From assembly GCF_000422365.1 (NCBI RefSeq), contig NZ_AULQ01000005.1, positions 1 to 64,000 on the forward strand: 64,000 nucleotides of DNA. The letters are read 5' to 3'. The DNA is from Mesoflavibacter zeaxanthinifaciens DSM 18436 (GTDB lineage: Bacteria > Bacteroidota > Bacteroidia > Flavobacteriales > Flavobacteriaceae). A program made the position numbers and the translations under genes. The notes below the pieces were generated by a model that worked only from the letters and a program-made list of their open reading frames with translations, did not search any database and was not told the DNA's origin. This document shows, piece by piece, positions 8,653 through 16,200 of the stretch (position 1 is the first letter of the stretch; each line of letters starts with the position of its first letter).

Positions 8653-9882
8653 TTAATCGTTTCTAAGTGCTACTATTGGTTTTATTTTTGATGCCTTTTT
8701 TGCTGGTAAATATCCTGCTATAGATCCTGCAATAATTAACGTAATGGTTGCACTTACAACCAAACTGGTACTTACACCTGGATCTTTAATAAAGTAAGGT
8801 TCTAAAATTGGTCCAACAAATTCTAAAACACCAACACCAATTAACAATCCTACATAACCAGCAATTGCTGTAATTAGGATAGATTCTATTAAAATTATTG
8901 AAACTATTGATCGTGGTGATGCCCCAAGTGCTTTACGTATACCTATTTCTTTAGTACGTTCTTTAACTATAAATATCATGATATTACTAATACCAACAAC
9001 ACCTGCTATTAGTGTACCAAAACCAATAACTATAATTATAACAGTTAGTCCAAAAGTCATCATACCAACTTGCTTTGTCCCTTCTGCCATATTACGTACT
9101 CTAATGGCACGCTGATCTTTTGGAGACACTGTAAAACGTTCTTTTAATTTGTTTTCTAATTGTCTTCCAAAGTTTATAGCTTGATCGTAATCTAATTCTG
9201 GATTGTAGCCTAGGTTAATCTGATCTATATAATCGTTATTACCATAAATTTGTTGAGCGGTAGATACAGGCATATATATCATTCGTTCTTCATTATCGCC
9301 ACCATCGTCTGTAAAAATCCCTACAACTTTATAAGGTATACCACTTAGGTTTATATATTTACCTAAAGCAGTTGTTTTTAAAAATAAATCTTCTTCTACC
9401 AAACGACCAATAACAACAACTTTAGATTTATTATCTATATCTAATTGGTTTATGTAGCGTCCATCTCTTATCATTGTTTTTTCTAAAAACTGATGATCAG
9501 GATTTACTGCTCTTAAATTGTAACTGTTTTTTTCGTTACGAAAAGAGGCGTTGACATTTTTATAAATTCTAGAAGTGATGTATTGAACTTTATTACCATA
9601 CTCGTCTTCAATAAAGTTTTGATCTTCATTTTTTAGTTGAATACGTCTACCTGACTGCAATCCTTTATAGGCTTTAGTAGTCATACCTGCATTGATAAAA
9701 ATAGAATTGGCTGCATCATCTACAAATGCTTCTGCAAACGTATTTTTAAGTCCGTTAGCAATCCCAAAAAGTATAACAAATAATAAAATAGCAAACGCTA
9801 CCGTAAAACCAGACAACAAACTTCTAGTTCGGTTTTTGTTGATACTTTGAAATATCTCGCGCCAAAGATCTATATCAAACAT
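8653..9882 (-). CDS. ABC transporter permease, MacB/FtsX type (first permease)
   Basis: This 409-residue paralogue of the next gene has the same plan: an N-terminal helix (about 21-45), a periplasmic domain, then three helices with KERTKEIGIRKALGASP at the FtsX coupling region. Its ATG overlaps the end of the ATPase gene by 8 bases (9875-9882). The two permeases share the coupling motif almost exactly but differ strongly in the periplasmic domain, as expected for a heterodimer. Confidence 0.92.
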   Translation of the reverse strand: MFDIDLWREIFQSINKNRTRSLLSGFTVAFAILLFVILFGIANGLKNTFAEAFVDDAANSIFINAGMTTKAYKGLQSGRRIQLKNEDQNFIEDEYGNKVQYITSRIYKNVNASFRNEKNSYNLRAVNPDHQFLEKTMIRDGRYINQLDIDNKSKVVVIGRLVEEDLFLKTTALGKYINLSGIPYKVVGIFTDDGGDNEERMIYMPVSTAQQIYGNNDYIDQINLGYNPELDYDQAINFGRQLENKLKERFTVSPKDQRAIRVRNMAEGTKQVGMMTFGLTVIIIVIGFGTLIAGVVGISNIMIFIVKERTKEIGIRKALGASPRSIVSIILIESILITAIAGYVGLLIGVGVLEFVGPILEPYFIKDPGVSTSLVVSATITLIIAGSIAGYLPAKKASKIKPIVALRND

Positions 9883-10576
9883 ATTGAGAAGCTCTTACTT
9901 GTTCTACAAATGTATCTTCCATAATCACACCATCTTTAAGACGTACAATACGCTTACACATACTAGCAATATCTTCTTCGTGTGTTACCATAAGAATAGT
10001 CTTTCCTTCATCGTTTAAAGACTGAATAAAATCCATTATCTCATGAGATGTTTTGGTGTCTAAAGCTCCTGTTGGCTCATCTGCTAATAATAGTTTTGGG
10101 TTAGCTGCTAAAGCACGCGCAATTGCTACACGTTGTTTTTGCCCTCCAGACAGCTCGTTAGGTAAGTGATGTGCCCATTCTTTTAATCCAACTTTTTCAA
10201 GGTGAAATAACGCTTTTTCTAAACGGTCTTTTCTTTTTTGACCTTGATAGTATAGCGGTAGCGCCACATTTTCTAAAGCGTTTTTGTAACTAATTAGGTT
10301 AAAAGACTGAAATATAAATCCTAAAAATTTATTACGATAAATGGCTGCTTTTTTCTCTGTAAGATTTTTAATTGGCACACCATCTAAAATATATTCTCCT
10401 TCATCAGCTTCGTCTAACATACCTATAATATTAAGTAGTGTTGATTTTCCTGAACCAGAAGAACCCATAATGGCTACCATTTCGCCTTCTTCGACTTGTA
10501 AATCAATTCCTTTTAAAACATGTAGACTAGAATCCCCAATTGGGTAAGACTTGTGTAGTTTTTTTATGGTGAGCAT
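9875..10576 (-). CDS. ABC transporter ATP-binding protein (LolD/MacB type)
   Basis: At 233 residues this is a single nucleotide-binding domain. Walker A is GSSGSGKST (38-46), the Q-loop follows FIFQSFNL (about 87-94), the signature is LSGGQ (142-146), Walker B is LLLADE (162-167), and the H-loop is in MVTHEED. It is the first gene of a five-gene efflux operon that also reads into tsaB. The 110-base gap upstream (10577-10686) shows a TTTG tract but no perfect -7 element and no strong terminator for the preceding genes, so read-through from the SCO cluster is possible. Confidence 0.94.
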   Translation of the reverse strand: MLTIKKLHKSYPIGDSSLHVLKGIDLQVEEGEMVAIMGSSGSGKSTLLNIIGMLDEADEGEYILDGVPIKNLTEKKAAIYRNKFLGFIFQSFNLISYKNALENVALPLYYQGQKRKDRLEKALFHLEKVGLKEWAHHLPNELSGGQKQRVAIARALAANPKLLLADEPTGALDTKTSHEIMDFIQSLNDEGKTILMVTHEEDIASMCKRIVRLKDGVIMEDTFVEQVRASQYV

Positions 10577-10686
10577 AATTGATGGTTTTTGATTGATTTA
10601 AGTTACTCATTATCAATTAGACTACAAAGGACAAGATTTGTTACAATTTTTTTTAAAATATTTTGTTAAAAGTTAATTTAGAGATT

Positions 10687-10914
10687 TTAAGCCTCTACTT
10701 TTTTCTTCCTAAAATATTTCCAATACACAAAAAAGCCTAAACCAAATACTAAGATATAAGGTATAGACATTAAATAAATAATACCGTCGTTAATTCCTTT
10801 TGCTGCAGATTGCCCTTCTTCGTTTTCTAAAACAGCACGACACATTGCGCATTGCGCATTGCTTTTTAGAAAGAAAAAGCATGATATAATTATAAAAAGA
10901 AATTTTGTTTTCAT
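10687..10914 (-). CDS. Small CxxC membrane protein of the oxidase assembly cluster, unknown function
   Basis: The 75-residue product has a signal peptide (about 1-21, ending SNAQ), a Cys-Ala-Met-Cys pair at residues 22-25 right after the predicted cleavage site, a short acidic linker, and one membrane helix (about 46-66) followed by a basic tail (FRKKK). I recognise no named domain. It lies 36 bases after the DUF420 gene, at the end of the SCO cluster. A role in copper or thiol handling during oxidase assembly is an inference from the exposed CxxC and the neighbours. The gene is real by start, signal peptide and operon position, but it is uncharacterised. Confidence 0.75.
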   Translation of the reverse strand: MKTKFLFIIISCFFFLKSNAQCAMCRAVLENEEGQSAAKGINDGIIYLMSIPYILVFGLGFFVYWKYFRKKKVEA

Positions 10915-10923
10915 TATTAATTA

Positions 10924-10949
10924 GTTCTCGACTGCGCTCGAACAGACAA
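10924..10949. repeat. REP-like hairpin, copy 1
   Basis: Arms GTTCT (10924-10928) and CGAAC (10939-10943) flank the core CGACTGCGCT, followed by AGACAA. A second copy at 11514-11539 has the same core and tail but different, still complementary, arms. It fills most of the 36-base gap between two co-directional genes. There is no T-run, so it is not a standard terminator. Confidence 0.6.
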
Positions 10950-10950
10950 A

Positions 10951-11496
10951 TTAAACATAATAGGGTGAAATCATTATATAAACTATAACTCCTGTAATTG
11001 CTACATACAGCCACAACGGAAAAGTAATTTTTGCTATTTTTTTATGTCTTTCAAAATTGTTTGTAATGGCTCTAACATATGTAATTAACACAAATGGTAT
11101 TACTGCAACAGACAATACAATATGAGTAATTAAAATGAAGAAATAGATGTATTTTATAGCACCTTCTCCTCCAAATTCGGCCGAGTCGCTAGTCATATGG
11201 TAAGCTACGTACATGACTAAAAACAATACAGAAAGTGTAATTGCAAACTTCATTAAATTTTCGTGCTGTTTGCGTTGTCCTTTTTTAATAGAAATTACAG
11301 CATATACTAATACTATTGCTGTTACTGCATTAATAGCTGCATAAATTGGAGGCAAAAAGGTTAATGGTTCTACATCTATACCAAAATCTTTAAGTTTTAT
11401 ACCAAATAATGCTGCTACAGCTAATGGGATAATTACCGAAAGTGCAACAATCCATTTGTTGTACTTTTTTTCTTCTTGTAGGTTTTCTGTGCTCAT
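10951..11496 (-). CDS. DUF420 membrane protein, CtaM-like oxidase assembly factor
   Basis: The 181-residue protein has five likely membrane helices and fits the DUF420 family, whose member CtaM (YozB) is needed for heme-copper oxidase maturation in Firmicutes. Histidines typical of this family sit at helix ends (MYVAYHMTSD, ITHIVLS, FERHKKIAKITFPLWLYVAITG). Lying between SCO and the small CxxC gene, it belongs to a cytochrome oxidase biogenesis cluster. REP-like hairpins flank it on both sides. The family is clear; the exact step is known only by analogy. Confidence 0.85.
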   Translation of the reverse strand: MSTENLQEEKKYNKWIVALSVIIPLAVAALFGIKLKDFGIDVEPLTFLPPIYAAINAVTAIVLVYAVISIKKGQRKQHENLMKFAITLSVLFLVMYVAYHMTSDSAEFGGEGAIKYIYFFILITHIVLSVAVIPFVLITYVRAITNNFERHKKIAKITFPLWLYVAITGVIVYIMISPYYV

Positions 11497-11513
11497 GTTT
11501 TTAATAAAATCAA

Positions 11514-11539
11514 CCTCTCGACTGCGCTAGAGGAGACAA
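11514..11539. repeat. REP-like hairpin, copy 2
   Basis: Arms CCTCT (11514-11518) and AGAGG (11529-11533) are perfectly complementary around the same ten-base core as copy 1, CGACTGCGCT, and are followed by the same AGACAA. It lies in the 49-base gap between the SCO and DUF420 genes. Confidence 0.6.
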
Positions 11540-11545
11540 CTTTAG

Positions 11546-12292
11546 TTATTCTTTTAATAATTTGGCTATATCTTCTTTTAGCATTGAAATTTCTTGCGGA
11601 TTGCCATCTTCGTCTACTTTTTCTTGCTCGCTAATTACACCTTTGTAAAAGATTTTTGGGTTACCAAAGTCATCTTTTCTAGATCGTAAAAATCCGTTTT
11701 TATCTACTAAAGCAAAATCTCCTGAATGTTCAAAATTCTCTACATCTACAAAGATATTAAATCCAATATTTGACAAGTTATAAATATCTTGTTTATCTCC
11801 TGTCATTAAATGCCAATTAGGATTTGTTATTCCGTAGTTTTCGGCATATTCTTTTAGCTTTTCTGGTGTATCTGTATCTGGCATAATACTAAATGAAGCG
11901 ACACCAAAATCGGTTTCATTTTTAAATGTATTTTGAATCTCTACTAAATTTCTATTCATTCTTGGGCAAATAGTTGGGCATGTTGTAAAGAAAAACTCTA
12001 CCACATAAACTTTACCTAAGTAATCTTTGTTAGTAATCGTGTTTCCGTTTTGATCAGTAAAGCTAAATTCTGGCACCTTTTTACGTTTACCATTAATAAC
12101 CAAATACTCTAAAGCTTGATCTTTTTTATCTACTTCTGAAGGATTTTTTAATATACTTCCTGATCTACTTTCATAGGTACGATTTACATCTTTGTTAGTT
12201 ATTCTGTCTACAATTTTTGGAATAAAAATAATTCCAAACAGTAAAATAATAAACGATATTCCTACGTATGAATAGTTTGCTTTTTTACTCAT
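11546..12292 (-). CDS. SCO1/SenC family copper chaperone for cytochrome c oxidase
   Basis: The 248-residue protein has an N-terminal anchor (about 10-25) and a thioredoxin fold facing the periplasm. The copper-binding residues of the family are all present: Cys105 and Cys109 in CPTIC and His189 in FEHSG. SCO proteins deliver copper to, or reduce, the CuA site of oxidase subunit II. Its ATG overlaps the preceding gene by 8 bases, so it is coupled to the thiol-less paralogue. Confidence 0.93.
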   Translation of the reverse strand: MSKKANYSYVGISFIILLFGIIFIPKIVDRITNKDVNRTYESRSGSILKNPSEVDKKDQALEYLVINGKRKKVPEFSFTDQNGNTITNKDYLGKVYVVEFFFTTCPTICPRMNRNLVEIQNTFKNETDFGVASFSIMPDTDTPEKLKEYAENYGITNPNWHLMTGDKQDIYNLSNIGFNIFVDVENFEHSGDFALVDKNGFLRSRKDDFGNPKIFYKGVISEQEKVDEDGNPQEISMLKEDIAKLLKE

Positions 12293-13004
12293 TTTGCTCT
12301 CCTTTTAAATCTTCTGCTCTTCTAACTGTTGAGTTAAATTCGCCTTTACGTTTTTGTCTGTACTCTGTAAAAAGTACTCGCAAATCTTCTGCTGCTAATT
12401 TATTTTTTAACTCAGAAACCATTGTTGCATTGTATGAGGTTAAAATATATGGCTTCTCTTCTCTTTTAATTTCACGTTTTGACCTATCATCAAATCGTCC
12501 TCTTTGGTTAAGATCTTTATCTATTATAAAAACATTACTAATAGCCTGATTATAGTCTAAAACTTGACTTGATCTTAAACTATTAAACAGTTTTTTTATA
12601 TCAGAATTGTTTAATGAAACAAAATGCCAGTATTCTAAAGGTTCAAATCTAGATAGCTCTTTAGATAATCGTTCTGTTTTATCTTCTGTACCTTCTGCTA
12701 CAATCATCACAATTTGAAACTTTTTAAACCCTTGAAACTTATCATAAATAAGCTCTTTTAAATTTGAAGTTTCTACAATTTTTGATTCTGGATCTTCTCC
12801 TAAAAAACCTAAAACTGTTATGTGATCTTTAAGATTTATGTCTGTTTTTGCTGAAGAAAGATTAGAAAAATCCAAAACATCTTCATGCACTACATCTAAT
12901 GGATTATAATTATTTGTAGATGGATACAGAAACAAAAGAAAAATAACTGGTAGAAAGAATAGAATGCTTAGTATAGCTCCTTTTTTTATATTTTTCTTCG
13001 TCAT
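12285..13004 (-). CDS. SCO-like membrane-anchored protein lacking the copper-binding cysteines
   Basis: The 239-residue product has an N-terminal anchor (about 10-28) and a soluble region that follows the SCO order: a hydrophobic strand (HITVLGFLG), a helix, a second strand (FQIVMIVAEG), a YWHFVSLNNSDI segment like NWHLMTGDKQDI in the neighbouring SCO, and NVFIIDKDLNQRGRFD like DFALVDKNGFLRSRKD. Where SCO has CPTIC this protein has EDPESK, so the copper and thiol site is lost. The paralogy is my reading of aligned segments rather than a search result. The C-terminus is long and charged (about 195-239). It is the first gene of the SCO cluster. Confidence 0.7.
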   Translation of the reverse strand: MTKKNIKKGAILSILFFLPVIFLLFLYPSTNNYNPLDVVHEDVLDFSNLSSAKTDINLKDHITVLGFLGEDPESKIVETSNLKELIYDKFQGFKKFQIVMIVAEGTEDKTERLSKELSRFEPLEYWHFVSLNNSDIKKLFNSLRSSQVLDYNQAISNVFIIDKDLNQRGRFDDRSKREIKREEKPYILTSYNATMVSELKNKLAAEDLRVLFTEYRQKRKGEFNSTVRRAEDLKGEQNE

Positions 13005-13028
13005 TTTTATGAAATGTATTTAGTTATG

Positions 13029-13036
13029 CAAAAATA
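13029..13036 (-). promoter_or_regulatory. Candidate -7 element for the SCO cluster
   Basis: On the minus strand this reads TATTTTTG, a match to TAnnTTTG, 24 bases before the ATG at 13004. It overlaps the T-tract of the upstream terminator, so any -33 element would lie in the hairpin; read-through is the alternative. Confidence 0.35.
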
Positions 13037-13039
13037 AAA

Positions 13040-13065
13040 AAAGGTGGCTTTATAAAGCCACCTTT
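13040..13065 (-). terminator. Intrinsic terminator of the cyoE-cox3-cox3-cox4 operon
   Basis: A perfect 26-base palindrome with a GC-rich core (GGTGGC/GCCACC) lies 30 bases after the stop of the subunit IV gene and is followed on the minus strand by a T-rich tract. Confidence 0.85.
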
Positions 13066-13094
13066 TTTACTATAATTTATGTTAAGTTTCTATC

Positions 13095-13475
13095 TTAGAA
13101 ATCTCTTTTAATAAAACCATTATCATAAACATCGTAAACGTATCCACCTTCTTGTAATAAAATAAATACTAGGTAGCAGATTAAGAATACACCTGTCCAA
13201 ACAACTGCACGTCTTAACCCTGGTGTTTCGTCACGCATGTGCATAAAGTCCCAAGTAATGTAATATGCTTTTACTATTGTTAGTATGATAAAGATCCAGT
13301 TTAAACCTTTCATCCCTAATATATGAGACTCTAAGGCTTCTGGTTTGTAAATACCTAAAACAACTTCTACAGCTGTAACAATAGATAGTAAGATTAATAC
13401 GCCCCAAATTTTTTGAGTGTTAGACTTAAACTTGATAAGTCCTCTAAATATTTCTAATTTATGTGTATCTGCCAT
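13095..13475 (-). CDS. Cytochrome c oxidase subunit IV, prokaryotic type
   Basis: This 126-residue protein has three membrane helices (about 19-40, 54-73, 87-108) and the short soluble ends of the prokaryotic subunit IV family (compare CyoD and CtaF). It is an accessory inner membrane subunit of the heme-copper oxidase. It closes the cyoE operon, 21 bases after the second subunit III gene, and is followed by a strong terminator. Confidence 0.88.
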   Translation of the reverse strand: MADTHKLEIFRGLIKFKSNTQKIWGVLILLSIVTAVEVVLGIYKPEALESHILGMKGLNWIFIILTIVKAYYITWDFMHMRDETPGLRRAVVWTGVFLICYLVFILLQEGGYVYDVYDNGFIKRDF

Positions 13476-13496
13476 GATAAATCTTTTTCTATTAAA

Positions 13497-14501
13497 TTAT
13501 ACTAAGTAGAAGAATGTAAATACGAATACCCAAACTAAATCTACAAAGTGCCAGTAAAGACCAACTTTTTCTACCATTTCGTAGCTTTTACGTCTTTCGT
13601 AAGTTCCTAAAATAACATTAAACCAAATGATAATATTAATTACTACTCCTGATAGTACGTGAAAACCGTGAAAACCTGTAATAAAGAAGAAGAAATCTGC
13701 GAATAATGGCGATCCATATTCATTAACTTCTAAGTTTGCACCTTCTACAACGCGCTTACCGTTATTTTTGATAGCTGCTAATGACTCTTCACGAGAAAGT
13801 ATAGTTTTTTCTCTTTCTTCATTTAAAATTTGAGTTCTTACTAAAATATTTGGATTAGCTTCTAAACCAGCAACAACATCTTTGATTTGATAAGGAGGTA
13901 ATGTACCTTCATCTACAAACCAAAGTCCGTTTTTACGCTCGTGATTAGTTCTTTCTGTAGGAGATACTATAACAAAATCTTTAACTGCTACTCTTTTAAA
14001 TTCTTGTTCTCCGTTTTCGTTTGTTTTATATTCTCCAAACTGTAAAATGTTTCCTCCTTTTGTTTGAACAGCACCATAATCTCCTTTTATAAATGTTGCC
14101 CATTCCCAAGCTTGAGAACCAACGAAGATAATACCACCAATAATTGTTAAGAAAAGATACCAAGTTACTTTATTCTTTTTCATATGGTGACCAGCATCTA
14201 CCGCTAATACCATTGTTACAGAAGACATGATTAATATAAACGTCATAAACGCCACATAAATCATAGGTAATTCTTGACCGTGTAAGAAAGGTACGTGAGT
14301 AAAAACCTCATCTGCTATTGGCCAAGAGTCTATAAATTTGAATCTTGAAAATCCGTAAGCTGCTAGAAACGCAGAAAAAGTAAGGGCATCTGTTACGATA
14401 AAAAACCACATCATCATTTTACCATAACTTGCTTTAAGTGGCTCATTTCCACCACTCCAAGTTTTACCTTCTGTATTGGTAGTTGCAACTGTCGTGCTCA
14501 T
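13497..14501 (-). CDS. Cytochrome c oxidase subunit III with a large soluble insertion
   Basis: This heme-copper oxidase subunit III has 334 residues against roughly 190-270 for the usual forms. Membrane helices and family motifs are clear on either side (MMMWFFIVTDALTFSAF; FFFITGFHGFHVLSG; WHFVDLVWVFVFTFFYL). Between them, residues about 141-264 form a charged, soluble segment with no membrane helix. It lies in tandem with a second, plain subunit III gene. A TATTTTTG element at 14531-14538 (minus) in the 109-base gap could be an internal promoter for this gene and subunit IV. Confidence 0.92.
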   Translation of the reverse strand: MSTTVATTNTEGKTWSGGNEPLKASYGKMMMWFFIVTDALTFSAFLAAYGFSRFKFIDSWPIADEVFTHVPFLHGQELPMIYVAFMTFILIMSSVTMVLAVDAGHHMKKNKVTWYLFLTIIGGIIFVGSQAWEWATFIKGDYGAVQTKGGNILQFGEYKTNENGEQEFKRVAVKDFVIVSPTERTNHERKNGLWFVDEGTLPPYQIKDVVAGLEANPNILVRTQILNEEREKTILSREESLAAIKNNGKRVVEGANLEVNEYGSPLFADFFFFITGFHGFHVLSGVVINIIIWFNVILGTYERRKSYEMVEKVGLYWHFVDLVWVFVFTFFYLV

Positions 14502-14610
14502 AGTGTTAAATTAGTTGTTAAAAAGTGTGACAAAAATAATCAATTTATTGACTTAAAAAAATTGCTTCCGCTAAATTTTAACGCGTCTAAATAAGGTTTT
14601 ACGCCAATTT

Positions 14611-15195
14611 TTAGCTTAAGAAAAAATATAAGAAGAAGAATAAATAAAGCCATAATAGGTCTACAAAATGCCAAAATATTTCGGCTAATTCAAAACCTGT
14701 ATAATTTTCTGAGGTATATTTTCCTCTTAAATGATTTACTATTACTACTAAAATTGGTATTAATCCTGCAAGAACATGAATAATATGTACCACTGCTATA
14801 AGATAGATATAGCTTACCGTTACATTACTTGTTGGTCCTGTAAAATTATATCCCATGTCTATAATTTGATTAAATCCTTTAATTTGATTTAAAACAAATA
14901 ATAGCCCTAAAACAAATGTAACTACTAGCATTACAGTTGTTAATGATTTATTATTTTTTTCTAAAGCTTTTCTAGCTATTATAAAAGTTACACTACTAAT
15001 TATCATAATTATAATGCTAGTCCAAAAAGGCTGAGGCATTACAAAATCTGACAACCAATCTGGCCTAGAACTACTTACTATAAATGCACTAGTCCAACCT
15101 GCAAAAGACATAATTAATGCTCCTATACCAAAGTATAGCATCATTTTTCTTGATCTTCTGTGTTTTTCTTGAATTGTTCCTTCGGTTAAATCCAT
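14611..15195 (-). CDS. Cytochrome c oxidase subunit III, short form
   Basis: This 194-residue five-helix protein has the subunit III hallmarks: YIYLIAVVHIIHVLAGL in the middle and IFWHFVDLLWLYLFFFLYF at the end. It starts 3 bases after cyoE and precedes the longer subunit III gene by 109 bases. Two adjacent subunit III genes are common in Bacteroidota, so this is probably an old duplication rather than a recent one; the two copies share motifs but not length. Confidence 0.9.
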   Translation of the reverse strand: MDLTEGTIQEKHRRSRKMMLYFGIGALIMSFAGWTSAFIVSSSRPDWLSDFVMPQPFWTSIIIMIISSVTFIIARKALEKNNKSLTTVMLVVTFVLGLLFVLNQIKGFNQIIDMGYNFTGPTSNVTVSYIYLIAVVHIIHVLAGLIPILVVIVNHLRGKYTSENYTGFELAEIFWHFVDLLWLYLFFFLYFFLS

Positions 15196-15198
15196 TGT

Positions 15199-16089
15199 TT
15201 ATCTTAAAAATTTGTCTACGACGTAAATAACTTGAATAATTGTTATATAAAGTACACTAGATAACATTAATTGTTTTGCCGCTTTTTCGGTCATTTTCTT
15301 ATAAAGAAGTATAGCGTAGTATAACATTACTAAACCTAATGCAAAAACGATAATTGCTGCTACTATCGATAATTCTAATTTTCCTGTAAAACCAAAAACT
15401 GGAATTATTGAAACTAAAATAGTCCAAATAGTGTATAATATGACTTGAATTGCTGTTCCTTTATCTTGTTTTCCTGTAGGTAACATAAAAAACCCACCAC
15501 GTTTATAGTCTTCAAATAAAAACCAGCCTATTGCCCAAAAATGAGGGAATTGCCAAAAAAATTGAAGTGCAAACAAAGTTCCTGGTTCTATACCAAAATG
15601 ATCTGTTGCTGCTACCCAACCTAACATAAATGGAATAGCTCCTGGAATAGCTCCTACAAATACCGACAAAGGTGTTTTTGTTTTTAAAGGCGTGTAAACA
15701 CTAGTGTAAAGAAATATTGAAATAGCACCAAACATTGCTGTTTGCTGATTAATAGTATAAAGAATAACTATACCTAAAATAGTAAAAACGCAAGCAATTA
15801 TAAATGCTGTGTTTACAGTCATTCTTCCTGAAGCAACTGGTCTATTTTTTGTGCGATGCATTAAAGCATCTAAATCTTTTTCTATAATTTGATTAAAAGC
15901 ATTACTTGCTCCAACCATAAAATAACCGCCAAGAGCTAATAAAATTAAGACTTTTACACTTATTGTATCTGCACCAAGCAAATAACCTGCAATAGATGAA
16001 AATACTACGCTTAGAGACAAACGCATTTTTGTAATTTCTTTAAAATCTGAAATCGCTGTATGTTTTACGACCGTAGTTGTTGTACTCAA
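15199..16089 (-). CDS. cyoE: Protoheme IX farnesyltransferase (heme O synthase)
   Basis: CyoE/CtaB transfers a farnesyl group to protoheme to make heme O, the precursor of heme A for the oxidase. This 296-residue member has the prenyl-diphosphate binding motif NAFNQIIEKDLDALMHRTKN (63-82) with Asp72 and Asp74, and about nine membrane helices. The start is the TTG at 16089-16087: upstream in frame there is a TAA and no ATG, and this TTG yields the expected N-terminus. It is the first gene of the operon with two subunit III genes and subunit IV, behind a perfect TATCTTTG -7 element. Confidence 0.94.
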   Translation of the reverse strand: MSTTTTVVKHTAISDFKEITKMRLSLSVVFSSIAGYLLGADTISVKVLILLALGGYFMVGASNAFNQIIEKDLDALMHRTKNRPVASGRMTVNTAFIIACVFTILGIVILYTINQQTAMFGAISIFLYTSVYTPLKTKTPLSVFVGAIPGAIPFMLGWVAATDHFGIEPGTLFALQFFWQFPHFWAIGWFLFEDYKRGGFFMLPTGKQDKGTAIQVILYTIWTILVSIIPVFGFTGKLELSIVAAIIVFALGLVMLYYAILLYKKMTEKAAKQLMLSSVLYITIIQVIYVVDKFLR

Positions 16090-16115
16090 AATTTTAGCTT
16101 ACTTTTTTGCTTGCG

Positions 16116-16123
16116 CAAAGATA
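16116..16123 (-). promoter_or_regulatory. -7 element of the cyoE operon promoter
   Basis: Minus-strand TATCTTTG matches TAnnTTTG and lies 26 bases before the TTG start of cyoE. No clear TTTG is seen at -33. Confidence 0.5.
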
Positions 16124-16152
16124 CTGCTAATTGATTATTTAGCATAAAAAAA

Positions 16153-16174
16153 CCTCAAGGTTTTTAACTTGAGG
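16153..16174 (-). terminator. Intrinsic terminator after the remB-like gene
   Basis: CCTCAAG pairs with CTTGAGG across an eight-base loop and is followed on the minus strand by seven T residues. It lies 27 bases after the stop at 16201 and insulates the cyoE promoter. Confidence 0.85.
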
Positions 16175-16200
16175 CTTTAATATGATAGTTTTAATTGTTT

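Noticed and set aside
10924-11539. The two intergenic hairpins as terminators within the SCO cluster.
   Set aside because: Neither has a T-run on either strand, and both lie between tightly spaced co-directional genes.
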